Shown here: positions 1-10,581 of the stretch, piece by piece
How positions within the stretch are numbered: the stretch's first letter is position 1
Layout: each line of letters begins with the position of its first letter
Assembly (NCBI GenBank): GCA_020744225.1
Contig: JAGMWG010000001.1
Location: 3,100,001 to 3,164,000 of the forward strand
Direction: 5' to 3'
DNA: 64,000 bases
DNA from: Paraphoma chrysanthemicola
Lineage: Eukaryota > Ascomycota > Dothideomycetes > Pleosporales > Phaeosphaeriaceae
Made by a program: the position numbers and the translations under genes
The notes under the pieces: model-generated
What the model saw: the letters and a program-made list of their open reading frames with translations, nothing else
Told to the model about the DNA's origin: nothing
Databases searched by the model: none

Positions 1-2240
1 ACGTACGACTCGGGATCTGCAAGCGATGCGGACAGAAGCAGGTGGGTCAGGGATGGAACGTCAACGACCGGAAAGGCCGTAGAGTCACGGATGAGCTTAT
101 GCACCGTGTTGAGTGCCCAAGTGCGATTTGGTGGTTCTGGTGAGGTCAGATCAGCAAGGACAATCTTCATCGTTGCGCGATGCTCAGTCAGCGAGTCTTT
201 GGTTTGACTCTGTGTGGGCGTTGCAGCAGGTTGTATGAGATGCAAGAGGTCCTTCGCTGAATTATTGATCAAAGCCGGAACCGCCTGCGCGGGACGTTCT
301 TGCGAGAGGTAGACGAGGGACGCAGCGACCGAGGCTAGGATTAGATTTGTGCTTGGTGTCTGCTTGAAGCCGGACGAAGTCATGAGTGTTCGTATTATGC
401 TGATGGCAAAGGATGCAATCTCTTCGCCCATCGAACTACCGCTCCCCGTGTCGAACAAATCCGATTCTGCATCGTGCTGCACTATGTGCCGTAATTGGGC
501 GCGTGTCGATTGATTCCGCTTTGTAAGCGACTGAACCTTGCTGCGGTGTTCAGAGACAAAGTTCGAAAGTAGTTGACCCATCAGCTCAATGATGTGTTCC
601 GGACTTCGCGCAATCTCGTCTGCGAAAGTGGAGGCCAAAACTTGTACCAAACGTGCATCAGTATATGCAGCCAATGGGTCTATTTGTGTCTCGCCGGTGA
701 GCGACGGTTTGGTACTGGTCGGTTCGGACAGCCATCGCTTTGTCGTTGTTAGGAATATTGTGCCGACCGTATCATCGGTGACTTTTGCCTCGGAGAGGAG
801 ATTGACAAGCAACTCGATCCTCGCGTCCAGACTCTGAAGTCGTGTGAATATGTCTATTTCACCCAGCCCACGTTCGCCTCCTGAGTCTCGTTGACGTATT
901 TCGATGCCGCCCTCAGAGCCAGGACCAAAGGTCCAGCTCGGGTCTCCATCCCAGAAGAGATTTGTCGCAATCTTGTCGACTTGCCTTGGGTCACCAGTGA
1001 CAGTAAAGTATTGCACTAACATGGACTTTGCCAAAAATGTCCACTGCTTGTTCATCGCGGGTCTCGCTTCTGTGTAGTTCAGTAGCGCCCACAGAGGAAG
1101 CAGCAATGGACCCAGAAGTCGTTTCAAGACGCCAGCATGCGAGTAAGCTAGCGCAATAGCAGACAACCGTCTCAAGGCGGCTATTAATTCTGACTCTTGC
1201 ACCATCGTCTCTTTTGAGGTACTCTGAATGTTCGATCGCTCTTCAACATTCCCTGGAGAAACTGCCGAAAGCAGTGGCTGAGCGAAGAGTTTCCATCCAA
1301 CGGTACCCGGTGCACCAATCGCTTTCTTGCTGAGTATACCACCTGCAATGATCTGGCCAGCTGCTCTACTCAACTCTTTGCCCTCAGACCCATCTAACAG
1401 TGACCATATCTGAGGAGCCAGCTGGCGTAGCCACGCATCCTGGCCCATCCCATTCGGCGGTAAGACAAGCAGTCGTGCAGCTTGTGTCACCGCTTCTAGC
1501 GGGATAGGAATCTGCGACTGGGGACCTGACGCATCCTGCGGCACTTTTGAGTTCTTGGAGAGATATGATAGTGATAGGAACTCGATGGTATGACGAACTC
1601 CCTGTTGTCTGAGTGGCACCATGGCCAGCTCCTTGGACATCTGGGGTTTGAGCCATGTTGGAAGGGGTTGTTGCAGCAACGCGGTGAGCAAAGGGAGTAG
1701 ACGAGAGGTTGGAGTCGATGCAATAACCTTGTCGTAGCCCGGCCTAAACTTGAGATGGGTGTTTGGCGTTGTTGGCGAGAACGACAGCTCTGCCAGGGCG
1801 ACTATGATGTCTGGCAGATTTCGCTGGCTAAGCAGTGGTTGGACACCCGAACCTTTCTGCTCAAGGATAGCAAGGAATACCTCGACCACTCTGAACAGTA
1901 TGCTCTGGTCGCGGCTTGAAGATGATACAGTGATGATTCTCAGTACCGAGCGCGGACGTTGGCCAAAAGCTACGCCTGGTGATAGATGAGGTAGAATTCC
2001 AAGCGACGTGATGAGGTCGAGGAGACCGTAAACAACGCCAGCAAGTGATGCATCGTACGGGGCGTCAGGATCCGCAGCAAGATCCGCAGAATTTATGGAT
2101 TGCAGGTGCGCAAGAGCCTCATTTACTAGTTCAGTAGCGTCCAAGCCGTCATCAACCTTGACGTCTTTCCTCGTGCTCGTTTCCAGAAAAGGCTCGAGGA
2201 AGCCTGCAGCGGCATCAACGGCGTCCTCTACAGCTCCCAT
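1..2240 (-). CDS. RTP1: RTP1/TANGO6-like protein, 3' end beyond window
   Basis: One uninterrupted minus-strand reading frame runs from the ATG at 2240-2238 to the window edge, giving about 746 residues without a stop, so the gene is cut at its 3' end. The product is an alpha-helical HEAT-like protein. Near residue 255 it carries a proline-rich LVLPPNGMGQ segment followed by an APQIWSLLDG helix, as in the TANGO6/Rtp1 family. Its last visible part (IVLADLTSPEPPNRTWALN, then DVPSLTHLLLSASLADPESY) matches the start of the Rtp1 C-terminal domain. Yeast Rtp1 helps assemble RNA polymerase II and import it into the nucleus; animal TANGO6 is linked to secretion. The start was chosen because translation is continuous from it. 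No intron was seen in the visible part. Confidence 0.85.
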   Translation of the reverse strand, partial: MGAVEDAVDAAAGFLEPFLETSTRKDVKVDDGLDATELVNEALAHLQSINSADLAADPDAPYDASLAGVVYGLLDLITSLGILPHLSPGVAFGQRPRSVLRIITVSSSSRDQSILFRVVEVFLAILEQKGSGVQPLLSQRNLPDIIVALAELSFSPTTPNTHLKFRPGYDKVIASTPTSRLLPLLTALLQQPLPTWLKPQMSKELAMVPLRQQGVRHTIEFLSLSYLSKNSKVPQDASGPQSQIPIPLEAVTQAARLLVLPPNGMGQDAWLRQLAPQIWSLLDGSEGKELSRAAGQIIAGGILSKKAIGAPGTVGWKLFAQPLLSAVSPGNVEERSNIQSTSKETMVQESELIAALRRLSAIALAYSHAGVLKRLLGPLLLPLWALLNYTEARPAMNKQWTFLAKSMLVQYFTVTGDPRQVDKIATNLFWDGDPSWTFGPGSEGGIEIRQRDSGGERGLGEIDIFTRLQSLDARIELLVNLLSEAKVTDDTVGTIFLTTTKRWLSEPTSTKPSLTGETQIDPLAAYTDARLVQVLASTFADEIARSPEHIIELMGQLLSNFVSEHRSKVQSLTKRNQSTRAQLRHIVQHDAESDLFDTGSGSSMGEEIASFAISIIRTLMTSSGFKQTPSTNLILASVAASLVYLSQERPAQAVPALINNSAKDLLHLIQPAATPTQSQTKDSLTEHRATMKIVLADLTSPEPPNRTWALNTVHKLIRDSTAFPVVDVPSLTHLLLSASLADPESY

Positions 2241-4909
2241 GGTGGTCTGGCGATGGCGCAAAGGCAAATGCGCATGGCCTCTTGGAGAGATCCGAATTAG
2301 CGCGAGCTGAATAATAAGTAAGCTTGAAAAAGGCATGACCACGCGACGACGTTAGCGGCTTGGCGGACCCAGACGCGTCTTCTTCGACGCGTTGCACCTC
2401 TTCCTCACCACAACCACCCCAATGGCCCACCTTACGCACACGGCGTCCTTCGCAACACAGGATGGCACACTCGTCACCGCATTCCGATCTAGCCTGGTTC
2501 TGCGCACCTTGTCAAGGTCTGACCACGTCAACAACAGCCGGACGCTCGCACAACACTCTCCTTCAACGCCGATTCTCCTCTCGCCTCTTTGTGGGCATTG
2601 CTGCGTGGCACTTTCCCCACAGTTACCGATGTCTGTCTTCCATCTGGAATGCGGTTTGTCCGCGCCTCGTGTACTTGCACCGTTGACACACACCCGAGCC
2701 TCTTAGTATGGTCTCAATGGGTCGTCTGTATGTTGATTTGTGCGCCCTGGTGGCAACACTGGGGTTGTGCATGGGGAGGGCAGACTCGGATCTTAACCCT
2801 AATCATCTTCTGGTATTCGATGGGCCTCGTGCGCATTGGAAAGTCTTGCGGTCATGTCGCCGACCTCCCGATTAGCCCCGGCTGCCTGCGCGTTCATTCA
2901 TTTGACGACAGTGCGAATGGTGTGCAAAAGGAAGATTCGAGGTACGGGGGCGCAAGCTCAAATTGGGGTGTCATGTGCCTGTCGGGGTGTTAAAGTCCTC
3001 ACTGGGGACCACGTCGAAACCTTCATCCGTGCAACAGACTCTGGTTGAAAAGGATAGCTCTACGATGGATTAGCAGGTGTTGCTGAGCAAAGATCTGGAA
3101 CAAATCGCCAAGTCCCTCGTGAGAGGAACGCTTTGTAGGCCTGCATACCGTCAAGGGGAAGGGCGTGTTCTCTTTGGTGCGATATGGGAGTCTTCTTACC
3201 GGGTTCCGACGTCAAACACGTCCCGTTCTACGCCGAGGCAAGAGCTGAGAGACAGAGGAAGAGCACGGTTTTGATCTATGATCGAGCCTCACCACAGACC
3301 AACTATCCTGACTGGCTTCGGCTGGCGCGAGATCCACTCGTCGGAAAGGCGAAAGCCTAGCGAGGTCTCAATGCGTCTCGGGATGGTTTTGTCATTCACG
3401 GCAGACCGTCACGCTCCGGATCCAAAGTCTCAAGGCATCTCCCTCTGTTCAAGGCGGATAAACGTGTGTCGGACTTGGCACAAGGCGTTTGTACCTGTCG
3501 CTACTGATTTGATCGTGGTTCTCCCTACTGACGAGGAAGACCTCGTGCGTTTTGTCCACAAGAACGAGAGTTCTCACCAGATCTTCATTCTCACGCACCA
3601 CGCCGATCTTCGTGAGCCTGTGTATGCAGCTCAACGCTCGACACTAGTCACCCATGGTGATATCTGACTAGTCGCATTAATCGTTGGCATGCATGTTTAG
3701 CATGCTTTGTGCAACGAACGTCTACCCTTTTGGTCGAGCAGTTCTCTCGCTGTTCTGATCAACAATGCGGTTTTTGAGGATGTTCTTTGTCCGCATCATC
3801 ATGCCTTCCGGTACTATCACGGCGCCGGAGAGGAAACAAAAACGAGTCTCAGAAAGTCACGCGAAAACATCCAGAGATGAGCTTCTTGGCCTAGCAACCC
3901 AAGTCGACGGCGTTGTTGGCAGAGAATTCTATGTGCGTTCTACTGCACGACTAGGGCCTTGACTAAGGCCAGCTCAGTCCCAGAGAAAGCTAGTCGGAAT
4001 GCAACGAGGTGCCATGCTCGTGTCGAGGATATGACGTTTGGCTTCTGCCGAAGCACTGGTTCTTCACGACCTATATCCAGACATCACCAGCCTGTGTCTC
4101 AGCAGCTCGGCGTGTACTGGAAACATTGCGAGAAGATGCAGTGATCAAGCAAAGCAGTTTCGAACGAAGGGACTGGGCTCATGCGAGCCTCCGTTGTTAA
4201 AGCGTATCCTGGTGGGACCTCTCAAGAGTGAGGCTCAAGGTCTAGACCTGTCTACCAGTCGTGGCTACAACGAGGTTCAATGTCTCCCTACTTGTCACCA
4301 GATCGAGGCTGTTGCTTGGTCGACACACTGTCCTTCCCAGCTATGTTTTCATGCCGTGCTCTTGGGCCAGGTTTGATGTAGTCACGGATCGACGTGTAGT
4401 ATCCTGTGATCAAGCGGGAGCACGTGCAAAGGCCAGTTCGCGGGTGGTTTACCCTGCCATCCTTCGGGATGGCATCTTTTTCTTTTATAAGTATAACCTA
4501 TCGGCTGGAGAGATACTACGCTAACAAAGCTAGCTCTGAATGCCCTTGCTATCCCATCCGAGGATTTCGGCGGTCATGCTTCCAGTACGACATAAGGAAG
4601 CCCCACCAGCATCATCGCGATCTGAATTCCGAGCGGCTACATGTGGGATGGGTCTATGGAGATTTCGGTCACAGGGGTTTTCGAAGGATTTGGAGCATGG
4701 CCTCGTGTGGTCGCTACATTTCATAACCGTTCGGTCTTCTTGTATTCATCACTTTATGTATGTGGACCACATCTGGGCGCGGAAGTTACGACAAGGAAAC
4801 ACGAAAAGGAATTTGCGGCCGAAGTAACTGCAGAATGAGATTGGTTTTTAACTAATTGCAAACTTGACGCTCACAAAGTATACTACATCCTCTACTATGC
4901 AAGTATTGC
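2241..4909. other. 2.7 kb without a recognised gene
   Basis: Only short, mutually overlapping frames occur here in all phases, none with recognisable domains. The longest, at 3278-3667 (+), gives 129 residues of no known family. The segment contains the RTP1 promoter (2241 to about 2700) and the 3' flank of the permease gene. The one structured element seen is the hairpin at 4455-4486. The stretch could hold a non-coding RNA or a decayed gene; nothing decides this from the sequence alone. Confidence 0.5.
4455..4486 (+). terminator. C(TTCG)G stem-loop followed by T-rich tract
   Basis: TGCCATCC at 4455-4462 pairs perfectly with GGATGGCA at 4467-4474 around a TTCG loop. This is the very stable C(UUCG)G tetraloop class in RNA. 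It is followed at once by a 12-base pyrimidine run with ten Ts (4475-4486). The form is that of an intrinsic terminator or the 3' end of a structured, pol III-like transcript on the plus strand. No gene was found just upstream, so its role is unknown and chance is possible. Confidence 0.35.
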
Positions 4910-6666
4910 TCAGTATACATACCTAAATGCCGACATCTCTTTATCGGTCTTGTCTGCAAGGTTCGCGTCATCCGCGGTAATATTGTCAGAGCATGGTCCT
5001 GTTTCGCCTCTGCGATCTCTGCGTTTATTCTCAAAGATGAGATATGCTCGAAGACCAAAGCAAAGGACGAATCCTGCTGCAAAACAACCCATCATGGAAA
5101 GATATGCAGATTGGTACGTTGGCGCTTCTTCACTAAGGAAGAGTTGTGGTCCAACAATATTTCCAGCGCAATACGCGATGAAAATCTGCTAGCCGTTAAC
5201 ATTCATTCCGGGGTTCAATAAAGGTAGATGTTGCTCACCATAGCATTAACAGTACTTTTCTTGGTGAAGCCGCCGACGTTCCCGCTCGACATGCTCAGCA
5301 CTAATGGTATGTTGGCTGTATACGCGATACTCAAGCAAAAGCCGAAGAATCTAGCCCAGATCTGTGATGCGTCGAGCTGGCGGATCATCACGACGCCCGC
5401 TAGAGATATGGCCAGGTTTGCAGCCATGAAGTATGTTCGCGTGTTCTTCAGATAGGAGCTGCCGACTGTCGAGATGATGACGATGACAGCTTGGAATGCG
5501 GTGCTGATCATTTGGACTAGGAGTGTGTTCAGAGTACTGAAGCCGAATCCTTTGATGATGATTGATCCGAACTATTTGGAATCGTGATTAGCAAAGCGCC
5601 GTTTCTCTATGGATGGAATACTCACGCTTTGTAGGCCGCCGTTGGCTATCTGTTGCGCAACCTGGATGAGCACTAGGAGCCAGACTTTGACGTCGAACAA
5701 TGCCTCCATAGCCTGCTCGGATTTCCAGGTACTGTTCTTGATACCGGTCATATTTTCGTGAACGCGGTGAGTTGCTTTGGCTCTGTCCTCGGTGCTCAAG
5801 AACCTTGCGTTGGCTTGCGTATCAGGGAGGTAGAAAAACACGACAATGGACCAGGTTATCGTCAATGCGCCAAACACAAGGAAGACCGCCTACTACGAAT
5901 GAGTTTGTGTGCGCAACGAGCCAAATGTGGGAAACTTACCTTCCACGGTCTGATACTTTCGACATGTCCGATGCCGTATGCCACGATCCCACCTACGAAA
6001 CCGGCAACAACATTGCCCATGAACCAGGCGCCCATCCTCGCGGGTTGTTCTGATCTTTTGTACCACATAGCAACAATGACCGTGAGGCCAGGTCCGATAG
6101 CAGCTTCGCTCAGACCGAGGAAGAAACGATTCGCGAGTAAGCCAGGAGCGTTGAAACACAGGGCGGTAAGCATAAGGATGATTCCCCATACCAGGCTATG
6201 TACATGTCAGCATTACGCCGTCTCGACTGTCGCTAGAGACCCAACTCACATGGACGCAGCAATAGTCTTGCCCACAGGGAATCGGACCATAAGCATCCCA
6301 GCGGGATACGACGCGGCGAGGTAACCAAAATAGTAGATTCCACTGGCCCACGAGTACTGTGAGCCAGACATTGCGAGATCGGTTCGTAAGCCCATGATAG
6401 CTGTGTATCCCAAGGCGGCTTTGTCGAGGAATTGAAACAAGTACGACACGGCCATGACGGGGAGCAAGCTGTGTCTTGTTTTTAGTAGGCTGATGCCACT
6501 TCTGTGAGAAGGCGACGACTCACTACCGGTCAATCTTGCGTACTAGTCGGCGGTCTTCCTGAGCGCTGAGTGGCTCGCTGACAACAATCACGTCGCCATT
6601 TTGATTGAGGGTTTGAGTCTTCTCCAAATCGTCGAGCGTTGGCTGCTTTTCCTTGGAAAGAGACAT
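4910..6666 (-). CDS. MFS anion:cation symporter, allantoate permease (DAL5/TNA1) type
   Basis: Six exons join to 495 residues: 6666-6527, 6468-6250, 6195-5940, 5889-5626, 5571-5239 and 5185-4910, with 50-58 base GT-AG introns. After a short acidic N terminus come the transmembrane segments of the ACS family of the major facilitator superfamily, with typical stretches such as SYLFQFLDKAALGYTAIMG, FFLGLSEAAIGPG and an SEQPARMGAWF loop. These carriers import small organic anions such as allantoate, nicotinate, ureidosuccinate or dipeptides with protons. The exact substrate cannot be read here. The gene follows the Zn2Cys6 regulator on the same strand, and its promoter shares elements with the amidohydrolase promoter. 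It probably supplies that enzyme with an amide- or acid-bearing nitrogen compound. Confidence 0.93.
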
Positions 6667-6949
6667 GTTGTAGAGTGTCAATATAAAAACGCTGAAGATG
6701 CGAGCTTGAGATCTTTATGAGCGAGCAGATCGATGATGGCTCTCATCAAGTATGCATAGCGACATGGCTAAATATGACATGTTGTGAATGCATATCATGC
6801 TAGTGAGATGCACAGTACACGTGATGCTGTGATCGAGAGTCGGACTAGCGTGCTTTCGTTAGTGTGATAGAATAGGCGCTCTATCTTGACCATCGGATAA
6901 GCGCAGCAGGGATCCATACTGATCGACAAGCAACGCCAAAACGATAAGA
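6667..6949 (-). promoter_or_regulatory. Permease promoter with paired ATARGCGC elements
   Basis: The gap between the regulator stop and the permease start contains AATAGGCGCTCT (6871-6882) and, 14 bases on, ATAAGCGCAGCAG (6897-6909), about 205-245 bases upstream of the permease ATG. The same pair, in the same order and at a similar distance, lies in front of the amidohydrolase gene at 9017-9052. They are probable sites for a common regulator. Confidence 0.55.
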
Positions 6950-8617
6950 TCAGCCCAGCACAAATCGGGCAGTCTTTTCCATTTGCGTTCTGAGGCATAT
7001 GCGCTTGGTGGTGCTCAATTGCAGCGCAACGTTTTCGAGGAGAAACTCGTGTGCGCGTTGGAAGTTGATACCATATTTGCTAATAGTTTTGAACTGCGTC
7101 ATGATCCAATCACGATGAAGCATGTCGTCCGTCTCCAACGCTGCGATGAAGAGTGGCCATGCAAGCTTCATCACTGCCTCATCGCCTCCATGGTGTTGGC
7201 TTTGGAAGGCCAGATTCATGATCTCTTTCAGAGCCTGTCGCTGTCGACCACTGAGGCTTTGTTCGGTGGAAGACAGTCGCATGAAATCGAGCACAGCAGC
7301 ATGATACATGGGCACGATCGCGCGGACGTTGGACACGAGACGGTTTTGGTTGTCGGTTGCTAGAGATAGTCTGCTAGCGACTTCTATAAGCTCAGCGAAG
7401 GTTGCGCCCACGCCTTGTATAGCCTTTTCGACGTCCTTTGCGTGTTCGGCTGCCCCAATTGGGCATATGGTGTATTCTGTGGCCAGCTGCGCCGTCATGA
7501 ATCGCAACTGTACGCACCCAGCGAGAAGTCCGTAGACGTCTCGGTCTTCGACGTCTGCAAGGAGCTCGTGCTCTGGGTACTCTCCCCAGGCTAGGAGATA
7601 CAATGGACCCGAGTATCGATGCAGGTCAAGGAATGCTTTGACCGGGTCCTTTGCTTCACCCTCAGCGGACTGGTTGCATCTTAGCACGGTGTTCAAGATG
7701 GCTTTGTTGACATGGCCACCAATGCCAGCAAAGGCTGCGGCAGCGTCCAGCAGCGCGGTCCAGATCAGGACACGAGCAGAGTATATCGACAGTCCCGGCA
7801 AAGATTGACCCTGTGTTTGCCTCATGAAAACCACCGGCATCAGTACGCTCGAAGTCTCGGACTTCTCTAACGCAGGATGACTTTCGCAATGATGTCTTAA
7901 GAGCGACGAGAGGCCCTTCAAATGCTGCGCGTAAGACGAGAATTGTGCGTCGCCAAGTTGCTGTTCGTAAATGATCATCATCCAAATGGCGGTGCACATG
8001 GCGTCAAAGTCTTGGACGCCTGTTTCAGTCGACATGGCTGTTCCCATGAGACGAATAGCCTTGGAATAATGCTGCAAGGAGCTCGTCTTTCCCTCTACAG
8101 AAACACATTGCCGGCGATTATTCATCCCGTCTAGACCAATGGCAAGAACCATATGCATTACCATTGGATCGGCCTGAGCAACTCGGAACATGAGCGATAT
8201 GAGCGAGAACTCGGTGTGTTTGACGTGGTGAGCTTTGGCAAACTCAGTACGGAAATATCGAATAGCCTCGTGATCTGATGCATGGAGATCAAGTGAGCAT
8301 GTTGCACCATTAGGCGCTGATACTGTCACAAGAGATTGGGAACGAGTGGAGCGCAGAGATTCATCCGAGCGTGTGGACAAGGCCGATCGCTCTGCGCATC
8401 GTCGCTCTGCAAGAGTTGGCCGAGCTGAGTAGTCGCATTGCAGCGAGAGACGTAGACATCTTCCGCAGCTCGGTCTTTCCTGATCACACTTCTTTTTCAC
8501 GGTTCTGCTGCGACAATTCCAGCATCCGGCGCGCGATCTCCGATTGGGGTGAGCTGATGGCTCAAGCTCTTCTACCGATGACACGCTCGACATCCGTTGC
8601 GGGTCCGGGGTACTCAT
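6950..8617 (-). CDS. Zn2Cys6 transcription factor with unusual zinc loop
   Basis: A single exon encodes 555 residues from the ATG at 8617. An in-frame ATG at 8746 would add 43 residues lacking any domain, so the later start is preferred. The N terminus has six zinc-binding cysteines (C32, C35, C44, C51, C54, C61) followed by a fungal transcription factor middle region rich in helices. The spacing between the second and third cysteines is eight residues (RSRTVKKK), whereas the family standard is six. The DNA there is clean, with no splice signals that would remove two codons. The gene lies between the permease (same strand, downstream) and the divergent amidohydrolase, so it is likely the pathway-specific regulator of both. 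It could be an active variant or one with altered DNA binding. Confidence 0.9.
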   Translation of the reverse strand: MSTPDPQRMSSVSSVEELEPSAHPNRRSRAGCWNCRSRTVKKKCDQERPSCGRCLRLSLQCDYSARPTLAERRCAERSALSTRSDESLRSTRSQSLVTVSAPNGATCSLDLHASDHEAIRYFRTEFAKAHHVKHTEFSLISLMFRVAQADPMVMHMVLAIGLDGMNNRRQCVSVEGKTSSLQHYSKAIRLMGTAMSTETGVQDFDAMCTAIWMMIIYEQQLGDAQFSSYAQHLKGLSSLLRHHCESHPALEKSETSSVLMPVVFMRQTQGQSLPGLSIYSARVLIWTALLDAAAAFAGIGGHVNKAILNTVLRCNQSAEGEAKDPVKAFLDLHRYSGPLYLLAWGEYPEHELLADVEDRDVYGLLAGCVQLRFMTAQLATEYTICPIGAAEHAKDVEKAIQGVGATFAELIEVASRLSLATDNQNRLVSNVRAIVPMYHAAVLDFMRLSSTEQSLSGRQRQALKEIMNLAFQSQHHGGDEAVMKLAWPLFIAALETDDMLHRDWIMTQFKTISKYGINFQRAHEFLLENVALQLSTTKRICLRTQMEKTARFVLG

Positions 8618-9221
8618 GAACGAGATAAGCGCTCGCGTGCATATAGACTGGCGACATAAGCTCTGGACCGATACAGTGTCGTGGTGGATAAGATTGGGAG
8701 ACGAGGTCGGATAAAAGAATGTGGCAAAGCCGGGAAGGAACCTCAACCTTGTCGTACCGTTAGCCGATGGCAGCTGCTTCGCTCACTGTCTTCTGATCTG
8801 GAGTGTGCGCCAAACTTGGGGAATAATCAAGTTCAGATCTTCCTTCCGTTCCCGCTGCCAAACTGCCGCTAACACCTGTGTCGATGCCGCTGGCGTCGAT
8901 GCGGGGTCGCGGGTTGATGCCAAAGGGGCATATGCGATTCCCGAACCACTTGCCGAGAAGCTGAACGTTCACTGAGCTGCATGCGTTGTTGTCATAGAGG
9001 GTCCATGCCCCGATGAAATAGGCGCTCTCAGCTTGCAGAATAAGCGCTGCAGATAAACGCGCTTATCTCGACGCACTTTACCCGTCTAGTGATTAATGGC
9101 GTGTGAAGGTCTCTTTTAGCATACATGTGCTTTGATAATCTGAAGATATATATAATGCTTTGGACCAAGTGGGACTTTCCTGGGCCTCTAGTTCTTTGCT
9201 TTAGGCCTTCAAATCTCTAAT
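8618..9221. promoter_or_regulatory. Divergent regulator/amidohydrolase promoter
   Basis: This 604-base region separates the regulator (-) and amidohydrolase (+) starts. CGAGATAAGCGC occurs at 8621-8632 and again, inverted, at 9059-9070. AATAGGCGCTCT (9017-9028) and ATAAGCGCTGCAG (9040-9052) repeat the pair found before the permease. AGATAA at 8623-8628 and 9051-9056, plus inverted TTATCT at 9063-9068, fit the HGATAR consensus bound by AreA/NIT2 GATA factors of nitrogen regulation. The assignments are by motif only. Confidence 0.55.
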
Positions 9222-10581
9222 ATGGTTGCAATCCTGCCACAGTCGCATGAACGAGAAGCAAATGCCATGAAGAATAATAGTTTTCATACAAAGCCACAAC
9301 TCGAGCTGGAGACCAAAACGATCGAGGTGGGGGCCACCATAATAAAAGCGATCGATAGTTCCGCCTCCACACTTCAGGACATCAACCAGGGCCTACATTC
9401 ACACCCCGAGGTTGGTTTCCAAGAACACTTTGCGCACGAGACCATCACTTCCTACCTTTCAGCATCAGGATTCGATGTGAAGAAGCACGCATATGGCTTG
9501 GATACAAGCTTCGAGGTGGCATACGGCTCCGGCGGACGTCTTGTCATTTTTTGCGCAGAGTACGACGCGCTTCCGCAGATTGGACATGCATGTGGGCATA
9601 ATCTCATCGCAACGTCCTCCATTGCAGCGTTCATTGCTGCAGCACAAGCCATGAAGGATCATCAAGTACCAGGACGACTCAGGCTCCTAGGTACACCCGC
9701 AGAGGAGGGAGGGGGCGGCAAAGCCAAACTGATAGACGCCGGTGCCTTTCCGAAGGAGACTGCTGCAGCCATCATGGCGCATCCCATGCCGGCGCACTCT
9801 CTCTTCCACAACCCGGGTGCATTTCAAGGTCTCGCAGGTCTTAAGCTCATTGCGAGCCACAAGTTCCATGTCGAGTTTCGAGGCAAATCTGCGCATGCAG
9901 CAGGCGAGCCCTGGAACGGAGTCAATGCACTGGACGCAGCGGTAGCCGCTTACCAGAACGTCGGATTGCTGCGACAGCAGATGGAGCCCGACGAGCGTGT
10001 GCATTGCGTGATAGAACATGGCGGAACTGTGCCCAACGTGATTACCGACTACACGAGAACGGCGTGGAATGTGCGAAGTCCCACAATTGAGAGGGCAAAC
10101 AAGCTCCTAGAGCGCGTCAAGGGCTGTATAGACGCAGGTGGACTCGCAACAGGCTGTAAGGTGGACTACATCTTGTAAGTGGTGCTATGCTTTCTGTTAA
10201 GCGCTCTTAGCTAACTTAACCGCTGGCAGGTCTCCAACATATCTCAACCTCCGCGTCAACGATGCTCTATGTGGTACCTATGCCGCCAGTATGGATGCAA
10301 TTGGCGCGAGGGTCATGGTACAGCAGGAGAAGTTGATGAATGCGTCAACCGACATGGGCAACGTCTCTCATGTTGTGCCCAGCTTCCATGGCGCATTTGT
10401 GATTCCAGCAGAGGCCGATGTTTCGGTGCACAACTCAAGTTTTGCTGCATGTGCAGGCACAGGTGAGGCGCATGCGTGTGCTTTGCAGTGTGGAAAAGGC
10501 ATGGCCATGCTAGCGATGCGTGTGCTTATGGACGAGAAATTGGCGCAGCAAGCACGAGCGGATTTCGAGAAGCAGGAGTGA
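9222..10581 (+). CDS. M20 family amidohydrolase (PM20D2/aminobenzoyl-glutamate type)
   Basis: Two exons (9222-10174 and 10230-10581) join to 434 residues. A second in-frame ATG at 9267 is an alternative start. Metal-binding features of M20D peptidases are visible: HPEVGF, CAEYDALPQIGHACGHN (the Cys/His metal cluster), a PAEEGGGGKAKL segment with the catalytic glutamate, an AHPMPAHS motif, and a lid region HVEFRGKSAHAAGEPWNGVNALDA. The C-terminal exon supplies SFHGAFVIP and the final metal-binding region. Such enzymes cleave an amide bond between an acyl group and an amino acid or dipeptide. The gene diverges from the regulator and shares promoter elements with the permease, suggesting uptake and hydrolysis of one amide substrate, which remains unknown. 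Confidence 0.93.

Noticed and set aside
2788..2802. Telomere-like TTAACCCTAATC
   Set aside because: Only about one and a half repeat units; chance match in internal DNA.
2352..2993. Overlapping frames of 104-134 codons on both strands
   Set aside because: They overlap one another in several phases, have no domain, splice logic or natural composition, and lie in the RTP1 promoter.
3278..3667. 129-codon plus-strand frame and its minus-strand partner at 3449-3634
   Set aside because: No recognisable family, no adjoining exons, and mixed composition in both frames.
8618..8746. N-terminal extension of the Zn2Cys6 regulator
   Set aside because: The 43 extra residues are unlike the family, and the region contains the regulatory elements; the ATG at 8617 fits better.
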